From assembly GCA_934489915.1 (NCBI GenBank), contig CAKSSZ010000124.1, forward strand, positions 1 through 5,150: DNA of 5,150 nucleotides, read 5' to 3'. A model generated the notes under the pieces. The model searched no databases. It was not told where the DNA came from and worked only from the letters and a program-made list of their open reading frames with translations. A program made the position numbers and the translations under genes. Below are positions 1 to 5,150 of this stretch, one piece after another. Origin of the DNA: an uncultured Clostridia bacterium. Lineage in GTDB: Bacteria > Bacillota > Clostridia > HGM11514. How positions within the stretch are numbered: the stretch's first letter is position 1; each line of letters starts with the position of its first letter.

Positions 1-1283
1 TGAAAGCATTTTATATCCTGCCCGCCGATATCAATAATAAAATCTACCTGAGGATCAAACCGTTTGGCAGCGGTATAATGCGCCACTGTTTCCACCACGC
101 CGTAATCGATCCCAAAGGCATTTTTAATCAAATCTTCGCCGTACCCAGTGCAGCTGGAACCGGCAATTTGCACCCGGTCGCCGCAGCGCTGATAAATCTC
201 CAGCAATGCCTCCCGCACAATGGGAAGAGGATTTCCTAAATTAGAACAATATTTACTGTAAAGCACCCGGTCATCCCGGTCGATCAGCACAATTTTTGTC
301 GTTGTACTGCCTGCGTCAATTCCCAAATAAGCCTTGCCTTGATAGGAGGCAAGGTCTCCCTGCGGGACTGTTTCAGCCCCATGTCTTTTTTGAAAGCTCT
401 GATATTCCAGCTCTGATTCAAACAGAGGCTTCAATCCCCCCGTTAATTCCCCCGCAAAATTCAGCCCGGTCAGCACCCGCACCAGCTGTTCGTAAGAATA
501 TTCCTGCTCCGTATTTTCCGCACAGCAGGCACAGGACAACGCTACAAAATGCTCTCCGTTTTGAGGAAACACCGCCATATCATCCGAAAGCTGCAGCGTT
601 TCCGTAAACCGCCGTCTCAGCTCCGGCAAAAAGGCCAAAGGCCCGCCTAAAAACAGCACTCGTCCCGTAATCGGCCGTCCTTGCGCCAAACCGGAAATGG
701 TCTGACCCACCACCGCCTGAAAAATACTGGCTGCCACATCTTCCTTTGCCGCCCCCTGGTTGAGCAGCGCCTGAATGTCTGTCTTGGCAAACACACCGCA
801 TCGGGAAGCAATGGGATAAATGGTCGTATGCTGCTCGGCAAGCCGATTCATCTGAGCGGGCGTCACATCCAATAAAGTAGCCATCTGATCAATAAAGGCG
901 CCTGTTCCGCCGGCACAGGTACTGTTCATCCGTTCCTCCGGTACGCCTTTTAAAAAGATGATTTTCGCATCCTCGCCCCCCAGCTCAATCACCACTTCAG
1001 TCTGGGGATAAAAACGCTTCACCCCTTCTGCAGTCGCAAACACCTCCTGCACAAAAGGAATTCCGCTTTGTCCTGTAATTCCCAGCCCTGCCGATCCGGT
1101 AATCGCCACCTTGATTGATTCGCCCTTCAGGTAGCTGCCCAGCTCTTCTATTTTATTTTGCAGCACCTGTCGGATATTGGACAAATGCCGCTCATAGCTC
1201 TGATATATAATCCGATTCTGTCCGTCTAAAATCACTGCTTTTAACGTAGTTGAACCAATATCAATGCCCAGCTTCATACTCAT
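1..1283 (-). CDS. Large acyl-CoA dehydratase activase (2-hydroxyglutaryl-CoA dehydratase activator type), N-terminal part, cut by the window edge
   Basis: An uninterrupted minus-strand frame gives 427 codons plus two bases before the left edge. The first ASKHA ATPase unit (about residues 4-255) has phosphate-1 loop GIDIGSTTLK (6-15), ITGSAG (61-66), ELGGEDAK (100-107), CAGGTGAF (123-130), SRCGVFAKTDI (160-170) and FLGGP (211-215). A second unit starts at about 319 with GIDAGSTTTK (321-330) and reaches DIGGQD (418-423). Cys123 and Cys162 are 39 residues apart, the spacing of the cysteines that hold the dimer-bridging [4Fe-4S] cluster in Acidaminococcus HgdC. Family knowledge: activases use ATP to inject one electron into 2-hydroxyacyl-CoA dehydratases (or benzoyl-CoA reductase relatives). 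Proteins with two such units in clostridia are usually about 1,400 residues, so roughly two thirds is probably missing. The true substrate is unknown, and many of these large proteins are uncharacterised. The start at 1283 is preferred over the ATG at 1277 because of its distance from the ribosome site. Confidence 0.95.
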   Translation of the reverse strand, partial: MSMKLGIDIGSTTLKAVILDGQNRIIYQSYERHLSNIRQVLQNKIEELGSYLKGESIKVAITGSAGLGITGQSGIPFVQEVFATAEGVKRFYPQTEVVIELGGEDAKIIFLKGVPEERMNSTCAGGTGAFIDQMATLLDVTPAQMNRLAEQHTTIYPIASRCGVFAKTDIQALLNQGAAKEDVAASIFQAVVGQTISGLAQGRPITGRVLFLGGPLAFLPELRRRFTETLQLSDDMAVFPQNGEHFVALSCACCAENTEQEYSYEQLVRVLTGLNFAGELTGGLKPLFESELEYQSFQKRHGAETVPQGDLASYQGKAYLGIDAGSTTTKIVLIDRDDRVLYSKYCSNLGNPLPIVREALLEIYQRCGDRVQIAGSSCTGYGEDLIKNAFGIDYGVVETVAHYTAAKRFDPQVDFIIDIGGQDIKCF

Positions 1284-1294
1284 ATCAGTCACAT

Positions 1295-1299
1295 TCCTT
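1295..1299 (-). promoter_or_regulatory. Ribosome binding site of the activase gene
   Basis: The minus strand reads AAGGA here, 11 bases before the ATG at 1283 and 17 before the in-frame ATG at 1277. This favours the upstream ATG, although the spacing is a little long. An in-frame GTG three codons upstream lies too close to this site to be used. Confidence 0.6.
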
Positions 1300-1307
1300 C
1301 GACAAAA

Positions 1308-1336
1308 TTCAACAATCCCAATAATACCAGTATAGT
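1308..1336 (+). promoter_or_regulatory. Candidate rightward promoter for feoAB (weak)
   Basis: TTCAAC (1308-1313) and TATAGT (1331-1336) are 17 bases apart. The -10 matches consensus at 5 of 6 positions and the -35 at only 3 of 6. The TATA at 1331-1334 is also the core of the leftward -10 on the opposite strand. If used, the feoA leader would be about 160 bases long. I saw no better rightward promoter between here and feoA, but a weak or activator-dependent one could be missed. Confidence 0.3.
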
Positions 1337-1357
1337 ACAAAATGTCCCGTTCGTCAA
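1329..1357 (-). promoter_or_regulatory. Sigma-A type promoter of the activase gene
   Basis: On the minus strand, TTGACG (1357-1352) is followed after exactly 17 bases by TATACT (1334-1329). Both boxes match the vegetative consensus at 5 of 6 positions. Transcription would begin near 1322 and leave a leader of about 40 bases before the ATG at 1283. The activase is therefore probably the first gene of its transcript. Confidence 0.8.
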
Positions 1358-1442
1358 GCAATACAGCCGTAAAAACTTTGTTAAGAAATTCAGTTCCGAA
1401 ACCGCTTCCCGCTGCATACTGTGGAAGAGAATACAACATAAG

Positions 1443-1483
1443 CCGGAAAACGCCAAAACAGGAGTACGGATTTTCTTTTCCGG
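1443..1483 (+). repeat. Inverted repeat in the presumed feoA leader
   Basis: CCGGAAAA (1443-1450) and TTTTCCGG (1476-1483) are perfect reverse complements separated by 25 bases, and a G-U pair could add one step in RNA. The right arm ends five bases before the feoA ribosome site. No T-run follows, so it is not an ordinary terminator. It could be an mRNA stem, a protein-binding site or chance. Confidence 0.4.
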
Positions 1484-1488
1484 TGAAG

Positions 1489-1496
1489 AAAGGTGG
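1489..1496 (+). promoter_or_regulatory. Ribosome binding site of feoA
   Basis: AAAGGTGG lies nine bases before the ATG at 1506 and is a good though not perfect match to the AAAGGAGG consensus. It supports the start chosen for feoA. Confidence 0.7.
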
Positions 1497-1505
1497 AACC
1501 AAGCT

Positions 1506-1811
1506 ATGAAGCACAACCGCTTATCCCGGCTACGGCCGGGGCAAATAGCCCGTATTGATTTCGTGCCGGCCACCTCCCCGATTTTCCAACGCTTGCTTGA
1601 TTTAGGGCTGGTGCGTCATACCAAAATAGAATGTGTACAAACGGCTCCGGGGGGAGATCCCTCCGCCTATCTGATTCGCGGAACCGTCATTGCCCTCCGC
1701 CGGGAGGACGCCCATCAAATCCAGATTTTAATGGAAGAACAAGGAGGTCACTATGGGACTGACCAGTCAATCCACCGGCAACTGCGCCGGAAAACAAGCG
1801 CTTCGGATTGA
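1506..1811 (+). CDS. feoA: FeoA, SH3-like accessory protein of ferrous-iron transport
   Basis: This 101-residue cytosolic protein has the FeoA core at about residues 6-78: LRPGQIARI near the start, a helix with RLLDLGLV (29-36), and the family signature GDPSAYLIRGTVIALR (50-65). FeoA domains are about 75 residues and adopt an SH3-like fold. They are needed for full FeoB activity, probably through contact with the FeoB membrane or G-protein part, but the exact mechanism is unsettled. The core ends around residue 78. The last 20 or so residues (polar, rich in Gln, Arg, Lys and Ser) are encoded inside the start of feoB, because the two genes overlap by 59 bases. That tail looks like simple read-on to the next stop. 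Only one feoA is present, and I see no feoC. Confidence 0.93.
   Translation: MKHNRLSRLRPGQIARIDFVPATSPIFQRLLDLGLVRHTKIECVQTAPGGDPSAYLIRGTVIALRREDAHQIQILMEEQGGHYGTDQSIHRQLRRKTSASD
1741..1748 (+). promoter_or_regulatory. Strong ribosome binding site of feoB, inside feoA
   Basis: AAGGAGGT matches the anti-Shine-Dalgarno sequence almost completely and lies four bases before the ATG at 1753. It fixes the feoB start despite the long overlap with feoA, and suggests that feoB can be loaded independently as well as by coupling. Confidence 0.85.
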
Positions 1812-3819
1812 GCGCTCCTGTCCTGAGGAAATTATTGTCGCTCTGGGCGGAAACCCCAATGTGGGAAAATCCACCGTTTTTAATCAACTCACCGGACTGC
1901 GCCAGCATACCGGAAACTGGCCGGGTAAGACTGTTTCCAATGCGATCGGCCGATATGAATATCATGGCCGCCCCTATTTGCTGGTAGATATCCCCGGCAC
2001 TTATTCCCTATCCGCAAGCTCCGCAGAGGAGGAGATCGCAAGGGATTTTTTATGCTTCGGAGGGGCGGACGTTACCGTAATTGTAGCTGACGCAACCTGC
2101 CTGGAACGGAGCTTACATTTTATATTACAGGTACGGGAGGCAGTTCCCGCCCTGGTAGTTTGCGTTAATTTAATGGATGAGGCAGCAAAAAAAGGGATCA
2201 CGATAGATTTATCCCGCCTGTCCGCCTTGTTGGGCGTTCCTGTGGTAGGTACAAGCGCCAGAAGCAGGCAAGGGCTGGACGAATTCATGCAAGCTGTCGC
2301 CCAAGCCGTCACCTCTCCTTCCCGTCCTCAGCCAATTGCTTATCCTGAATCGGTTATTACAGCCGCAAAAGTCTGGGAAGAGCAGCTTGCCCCCATGCTC
2401 CCAACCTCCCTTTCTCCTTTTTGGGCAGCTGTGCATTTAATGGGAGGGGAGCCGGGTGTGCGCACCTCCTTGGCAGCTCATACCCAATTGCAGCCGGAAC
2501 AATTCCCTCCTCGGCCGGAGCTGCAGGAGGAAATTTCCGTCGCGCCGATCCACCAGGCGGAAGCGCTCTACCACCAATGTGTCACCTTGAAAAACAAAGG
2601 TTATTACAAAAAGGATCGGATACTGGATCGGATTTTAACCTCTCGGGTCACCGGTATCCCGACCATGCTTCTACTGTTGGGTATCATATTCTGGATCACC
2701 ATGAAAGGCGCTAACTTGCCTTCTGCATGGCTTTCCAAGGTATTATTCAGCCTGGAAGATCCCCTCTCTCATCTTCTCGCACCTCTTCCCGGCTGGCTCC
2801 ACGGGCTATTGTTAGACGGCGTTTTCCGCACCTTGGCATGGGTTGTTTCTGTAATGCTGCCCCCCATGGCAATTTTTTTCCCGCTATTTACTCTGCTGGA
2901 AGACTCGGGATATCTGCCCCGCATTGCCTTCAACCTGGATCACCTGTTTTGCAAGGCAAAAGCTCATGGCAAACAGAGCCTGACAATGTGCATGAGTTTG
3001 GGGTGTAATGCCTGCGGCGTCATTGGCTGCCGAATCATTGATTCCCCCCGGGAGCGGCTGATTGCTATTTTAACGAACAGCCTTGTCCCCTGCAACGGAA
3101 AGCTCCCCACCCTCACCGCATTAATTCTGATGTTTTTTGCCGGAGCATGGCCGACAGGGATTCCTGCTTTAATGCTTTCCGGCGCCTTATTGCTCAGCGT
3201 CTGCATGACGCTGCTGATTTCTCGGTTGTTATCGGAAACAGTGTTAAGCGGAATGCCCTCATCCTTCGTACTGGAACTGCCTCCTTATCGCCGCCCCCAA
3301 TTCGGTCAGGTCATTCTTCGCTCGATATTGGATCGAACCCTGTTTGTATTAGGGCGTGCCGCCGTCATTGCCGCACCGGCAGGCGCAGTCATTTGGATTT
3401 TGGCAAATGTAACGATCGGTGATGCAAGTCTGCTCCGCCACTGTACCGATTTTTTGGATCCTGCCGCTCGGTGGTTTGGGGTTGACGGGGTAATTTTTCT
3501 GGCCTTTTTGTTGGGATTCCCAGCCAATGAAATCGTCGTTCCTATTATGTTGATGAGTTACTTAGCCGCCGGTAAAATGGTGGAATACGAATCTCTCGTA
3601 CAGTTAAAATCCTTGCTCATTGAAAACCACTGGACGATCCAAACCGCCCTTTGCACTTTGATCCTTTGCCTGTTTCACTTCCCTTGCGGTACCACTTGTC
3701 AAACCATTTACAGGGAAACAAAAAGCCTTCGTTGGACCGCATTTGCCATTTTGCTCCCCACCGTGGTTGGCCTGTTGCTTTGCTTTATTATTTCTCTTTT
3801 GTTTCGTCTCATCACTTGA
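1753..3819 (+). CDS. feoB: FeoB, ferrous-iron transporter with N-terminal G domain
   Basis: This 688-residue membrane protein imports Fe(II). The cytosolic G domain shows G1 GGNPNVGKST (32-41), the G2/switch region GNWPGKTV (54-61), G3 DIPG (79-82), G4 NLMD (139-142) and a G5-like GTSAR (166-170). Asn36 corresponds to the P-loop Asn linked to potassium activation in streptococcal FeoB. A helical spacer (about 195-290) leads to a membrane part with hydrophobic segments near 302-320, 356-385, 452-490, 526-552, 574-602, 630-645 and 661-686. Gate-type signatures are LPPMAIFFPLF (369-379), GCNACGV (417-423) with RIIDSPRER (427-435) and PCNGKLP (446-452), and GFPANEIVVP (588-597). These match the clostridial branch rather than the E. 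coli type, and the length is short of E. coli FeoB (773). The N-terminal MGLTSQSTG, common in that branch, and the strong ribosome site support the start. It is cotranscribed with feoA. The stop overlaps the next promoter, and no terminator was seen. Confidence 0.97.
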   Translation: MGLTSQSTGNCAGKQALRIERSCPEEIIVALGGNPNVGKSTVFNQLTGLRQHTGNWPGKTVSNAIGRYEYHGRPYLLVDIPGTYSLSASSAEEEIARDFLCFGGADVTVIVADATCLERSLHFILQVREAVPALVVCVNLMDEAAKKGITIDLSRLSALLGVPVVGTSARSRQGLDEFMQAVAQAVTSPSRPQPIAYPESVITAAKVWEEQLAPMLPTSLSPFWAAVHLMGGEPGVRTSLAAHTQLQPEQFPPRPELQEEISVAPIHQAEALYHQCVTLKNKGYYKKDRILDRILTSRVTGIPTMLLLLGIIFWITMKGANLPSAWLSKVLFSLEDPLSHLLAPLPGWLHGLLLDGVFRTLAWVVSVMLPPMAIFFPLFTLLEDSGYLPRIAFNLDHLFCKAKAHGKQSLTMCMSLGCNACGVIGCRIIDSPRERLIAILTNSLVPCNGKLPTLTALILMFFAGAWPTGIPALMLSGALLLSVCMTLLISRLLSETVLSGMPSSFVLELPPYRRPQFGQVILRSILDRTLFVLGRAAVIAAPAGAVIWILANVTIGDASLLRHCTDFLDPAARWFGVDGVIFLAFLLGFPANEIVVPIMLMSYLAAGKMVEYESLVQLKSLLIENHWTIQTALCTLILCLFHFPCGTTCQTIYRETKSLRWTAFAILLPTVVGLLLCFIISLLFRLIT

Positions 3820-3844
3820 CAAATAAGGAAAGAAATGATATGAT
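3816..3844 (+). promoter_or_regulatory. Near-consensus sigma-A promoter of the MATE gene, overlapping the feoB stop
   Basis: TTGACA (3816-3821, perfect) and TATGAT (3839-3844, 5 of 6) are 17 bases apart. TG at 3836-3837 adds an extended -10. The -35 contains the feoB stop codon TGA (3817-3819). Transcription would start near 3851, giving a leader of about 33 bases. This argues that the transporter gene does not depend on feoAB transcription, although read-through from feoB stays possible because no terminator lies between them. Confidence 0.88.
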
Positions 3845-3867
3845 AGTGGGCGATCTCGATAAAAAAT

Positions 3868-3875
3868 AAAGGCGG
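3868..3875 (+). promoter_or_regulatory. Ribosome binding site of the MATE gene
   Basis: AAAGGCGG lies eight bases before the ATG at 3884, a moderate match with good spacing that supports this start. Confidence 0.65.
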
Positions 3876-3883
3876 AATCACCC

Positions 3884-5150
3884 ATGCAAATACAGCTTTC
3901 TGATCATTTCACCTACCGTAAATTACTTCGTTTCACCCTGCCTTCCGTATTAATGATGATTTTTACCTCAATTTACGGTGTAGTAGATGGATTCTTCGTA
4001 TCCAATTTCGTGGGAAAAACTCCCTTTGCAGCAGTCAATTTTATTATGCCTGTGCTCATGATCTGCGGCGCATGGGGCACCATGCTCGGCACCGGTGGAA
4101 GCGCCTTAGTTGCCAAAACACTGGGAGAAGGAAAGCAGGAGACAGCCAACCGACTCTTCTCCCTATTTGTTTTTTTAACAATTGCCTTGGGCATTGTAGT
4201 CGGATTGCCCTCCCTGTTTTTTCTCCGCCCGATTGCTGCCGCCTTAGGAGCAGAAGGAGAAATGCTGGAACATTGTGTAACCTACGGCCGGATTATTTTG
4301 CTTGCGCTGCCGGTGCTTATGCTCCAGTATGAATTTCAAAGTTTTTTTGTTACCGCACAAAAACCGCAGTTGGGGCTTTATGTCACCTTGGCGGCAGGCT
4401 GTACCAACATGGTGCTGGACGCATTGTTGGTTGCAGTTTTCCGCCTGGGAGTTGCTGGCGCTGCTGCCGCAACCGCTATCAGTCAAGCTATTGGCGGGCT
4501 AGTTCCTTTGATTTATTTTGCACGGCACAACACCAGCTTGCTTCATTTAACATGCCCCCGTATGGATGGACACGCAATATTAAAAGCCAGCACCAACGGA
4601 TCCTCGGAATTTCTTTCCGGAGTCTCCATGTCGCTGGTAAGCATGCTCTACAACTTTCAGCTGATGAAATACAACGGAGAAAACGGCGTTGCAGCTTATG
4701 GCACCCTGATGTATGTTATGATGATTTTTATTGCTGTTTTTCTGGGTTATTCCATTGGCTCTGCCCCGATTATCAGCTTCCATTTTGGTGCCGGACACAA
4801 AGACGAGCTGCACAGCATTTTCAAAAAAAGCCTGGTATTGATCGGAATTTCTTCCGTAATAATGTTTCTGGCAGGAGAACTGTTGGCGCGGCCTCTTTCT
4901 CACCTGTTTGTAGGATATGATCCGAAGCTGTTTTCAATTACACTGCGGGGATTTTTTTTGTTTTCTTTTTCCTTTTTATTTGCAGGTCTCCCCATTTTCG
5001 GTTCGGCATTCTTTACAGCATTAAACGACGGTTTTACCTCTGCCTTAATCTCTTTTCTGCGCACTGTTGTATTCCAGACCGCTGCTGTGCTGCTACTCCC
5101 TCTCATCTGGCAGCTGGACGGTATCTGGGCATCCATGATTGTGGCTGAAT
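3884..5150 (+). CDS. MATE-family multidrug/cation antiporter, cut by the right edge
   Basis: The frame is open for 422 codons to the window edge. MATE proteins of this type have about 440-460 residues and 12 membrane helices, so only a short C-terminal piece is missing. The two-lobe layout is visible. Lobe one starts with LPSVLMMIFTSIYGVVDGFFVSN (19-41), followed by a helix pair with GTGGSALVAKTLGEGK (69-84), and helices near 91-115, 133-157, 163-187 and 190-212. Lobe two restarts at 230-262 with NGSSEFLSG and SLVSMLYNFQLM, then YVMMIFIAVFLGYSIGSAPI (277-296), HFGAGH (300-305) and helices near 315-331, 353-380 and 386-408. Family knowledge: these inner-membrane proteins export cationic drugs, dyes or metabolites in exchange for Na+ or H+. 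Substrate and coupling ion cannot be read here. It resembles clostridial MepA/DinF-like proteins, but I give no symbol. It has its own promoter, so a functional link with feoAB is not implied. Confidence 0.93.
   Translation, partial: MQIQLSDHFTYRKLLRFTLPSVLMMIFTSIYGVVDGFFVSNFVGKTPFAAVNFIMPVLMICGAWGTMLGTGGSALVAKTLGEGKQETANRLFSLFVFLTIALGIVVGLPSLFFLRPIAAALGAEGEMLEHCVTYGRIILLALPVLMLQYEFQSFFVTAQKPQLGLYVTLAAGCTNMVLDALLVAVFRLGVAGAAAATAISQAIGGLVPLIYFARHNTSLLHLTCPRMDGHAILKASTNGSSEFLSGVSMSLVSMLYNFQLMKYNGENGVAAYGTLMYVMMIFIAVFLGYSIGSAPIISFHFGAGHKDELHSIFKKSLVLIGISSVIMFLAGELLARPLSHLFVGYDPKLFSITLRGFFLFSFSFLFAGLPIFGSAFFTALNDGFTSALISFLRTVVFQTAAVLLLPLIWQLDGIWASMIVAE

Larger units (their letters stand above)
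1284..1505. other. Divergent intergenic region between the activase and feoA
   Basis: These 222 bases separate two head-to-head genes. They hold the leftward activase promoter and ribosome site, a weaker rightward promoter candidate with an overlapping -10, an 8-bp inverted repeat (1443-1450 with 1476-1483) and the feoA ribosome site. I see no convincing Fur-type (GATAATGATAATCATTATC-like) or DtxR/IdeR-type operator. A minus-strand reading frame that covers this region and the start of feoA shows no family features and is probably not a gene. Confidence 0.7.

Noticed and set aside
296..875. Plus-strand and alternative minus-strand frames inside the activase region
   Set aside because: They are shadows of the activase frame, which has continuous ASKHA motifs through the same bases.
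1284..1505. Fur or DtxR/IdeR operator upstream of feoA
   Set aside because: I looked for GATAATGATAATCATTATC-like and TTAGG-type palindromes and saw no convincing match.
1289..1573. A 94-codon minus-strand reading frame in the intergenic region and antisense to the start of feoA
   Set aside because: It overlaps the well-supported feoA, shows no recognisable family features, and runs through the activase promoter.
3820..3883. Rho-independent terminator after feoB
   Set aside because: The A-rich stretch (3861-3870) is not preceded by a GC-rich hairpin, and the gap is occupied by a promoter and a ribosome site.
4552..4920. A 122-codon plus-strand frame (and a 107-codon minus-strand one) within the transporter gene
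   Set aside because: The MATE frame is open and family-like throughout this stretch; the alternatives have no recognisable domain or ribosome site.
1..5150. CRISPR array, mobile element, tRNA or a novel defence-like system
   Set aside because: No regularly spaced repeats, transposase or integrase motifs, tRNA-like folds or unfamiliar gene clusters were seen. All four genes belong to known families.

Overview
The window carries four protein-coding genes and two short intergenic regions. Two genes run off the ends. From left to right: (i) positions 1-1283, minus strand, the N-terminal 427 residues of a large acyl-CoA dehydratase activase (HgdC/BadF-type ASKHA ATPase with two tandem ATPase units), cut by the left edge; (ii) a 222-bp divergent intergenic region; (iii) positions 1506-3819, plus strand, feoA and feoB, which overlap by 59 bp and encode ferrous-iron uptake; (iv) a 64-bp gap holding a near-consensus promoter; (v) positions 3884-5150, plus strand, a MATE-family multidrug/cation antiporter cut by the right edge.

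The organism is most likely an anaerobic Firmicute of the class Clostridia with mid-range GC. This rests on protein families: the giant two-ATPase activase is typical of strict anaerobes, the FeoB has the clostridial-type core (GCNACGV, RIIDSPRER, PCNGK, GFPANEIVVP), and the MATE protein resembles clostridial MepA/DinF-like transporters. Strong AGGAGG-type ribosome sites fit. I cannot name a genus.

The genes form three transcription units as far as the sequence shows. The activase reads leftward from a clear sigma-A promoter (TTGACG-17-TATACT). feoA-feoB is a translationally coupled pair whose promoter is uncertain; the best candidate shares its -10 region with the leftward promoter. The MATE gene has its own strong promoter (TTGACA-17-TATGAT with an extended -10), whose -35 overlaps the feoB stop codon. 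The activase needs a [4Fe-4S] cluster and FeoAB imports Fe(II), so a shared iron theme is possible, but the adjacency may be chance.

I found no RNA genes, CRISPR arrays, mobile elements, broken genes or clearly novel system. The points worth a second look are regulatory: the possible symmetric bidirectional promoter, the feoA leader inverted repeat, the long feoA/feoB overlap, and the promoter embedded at the end of feoB.
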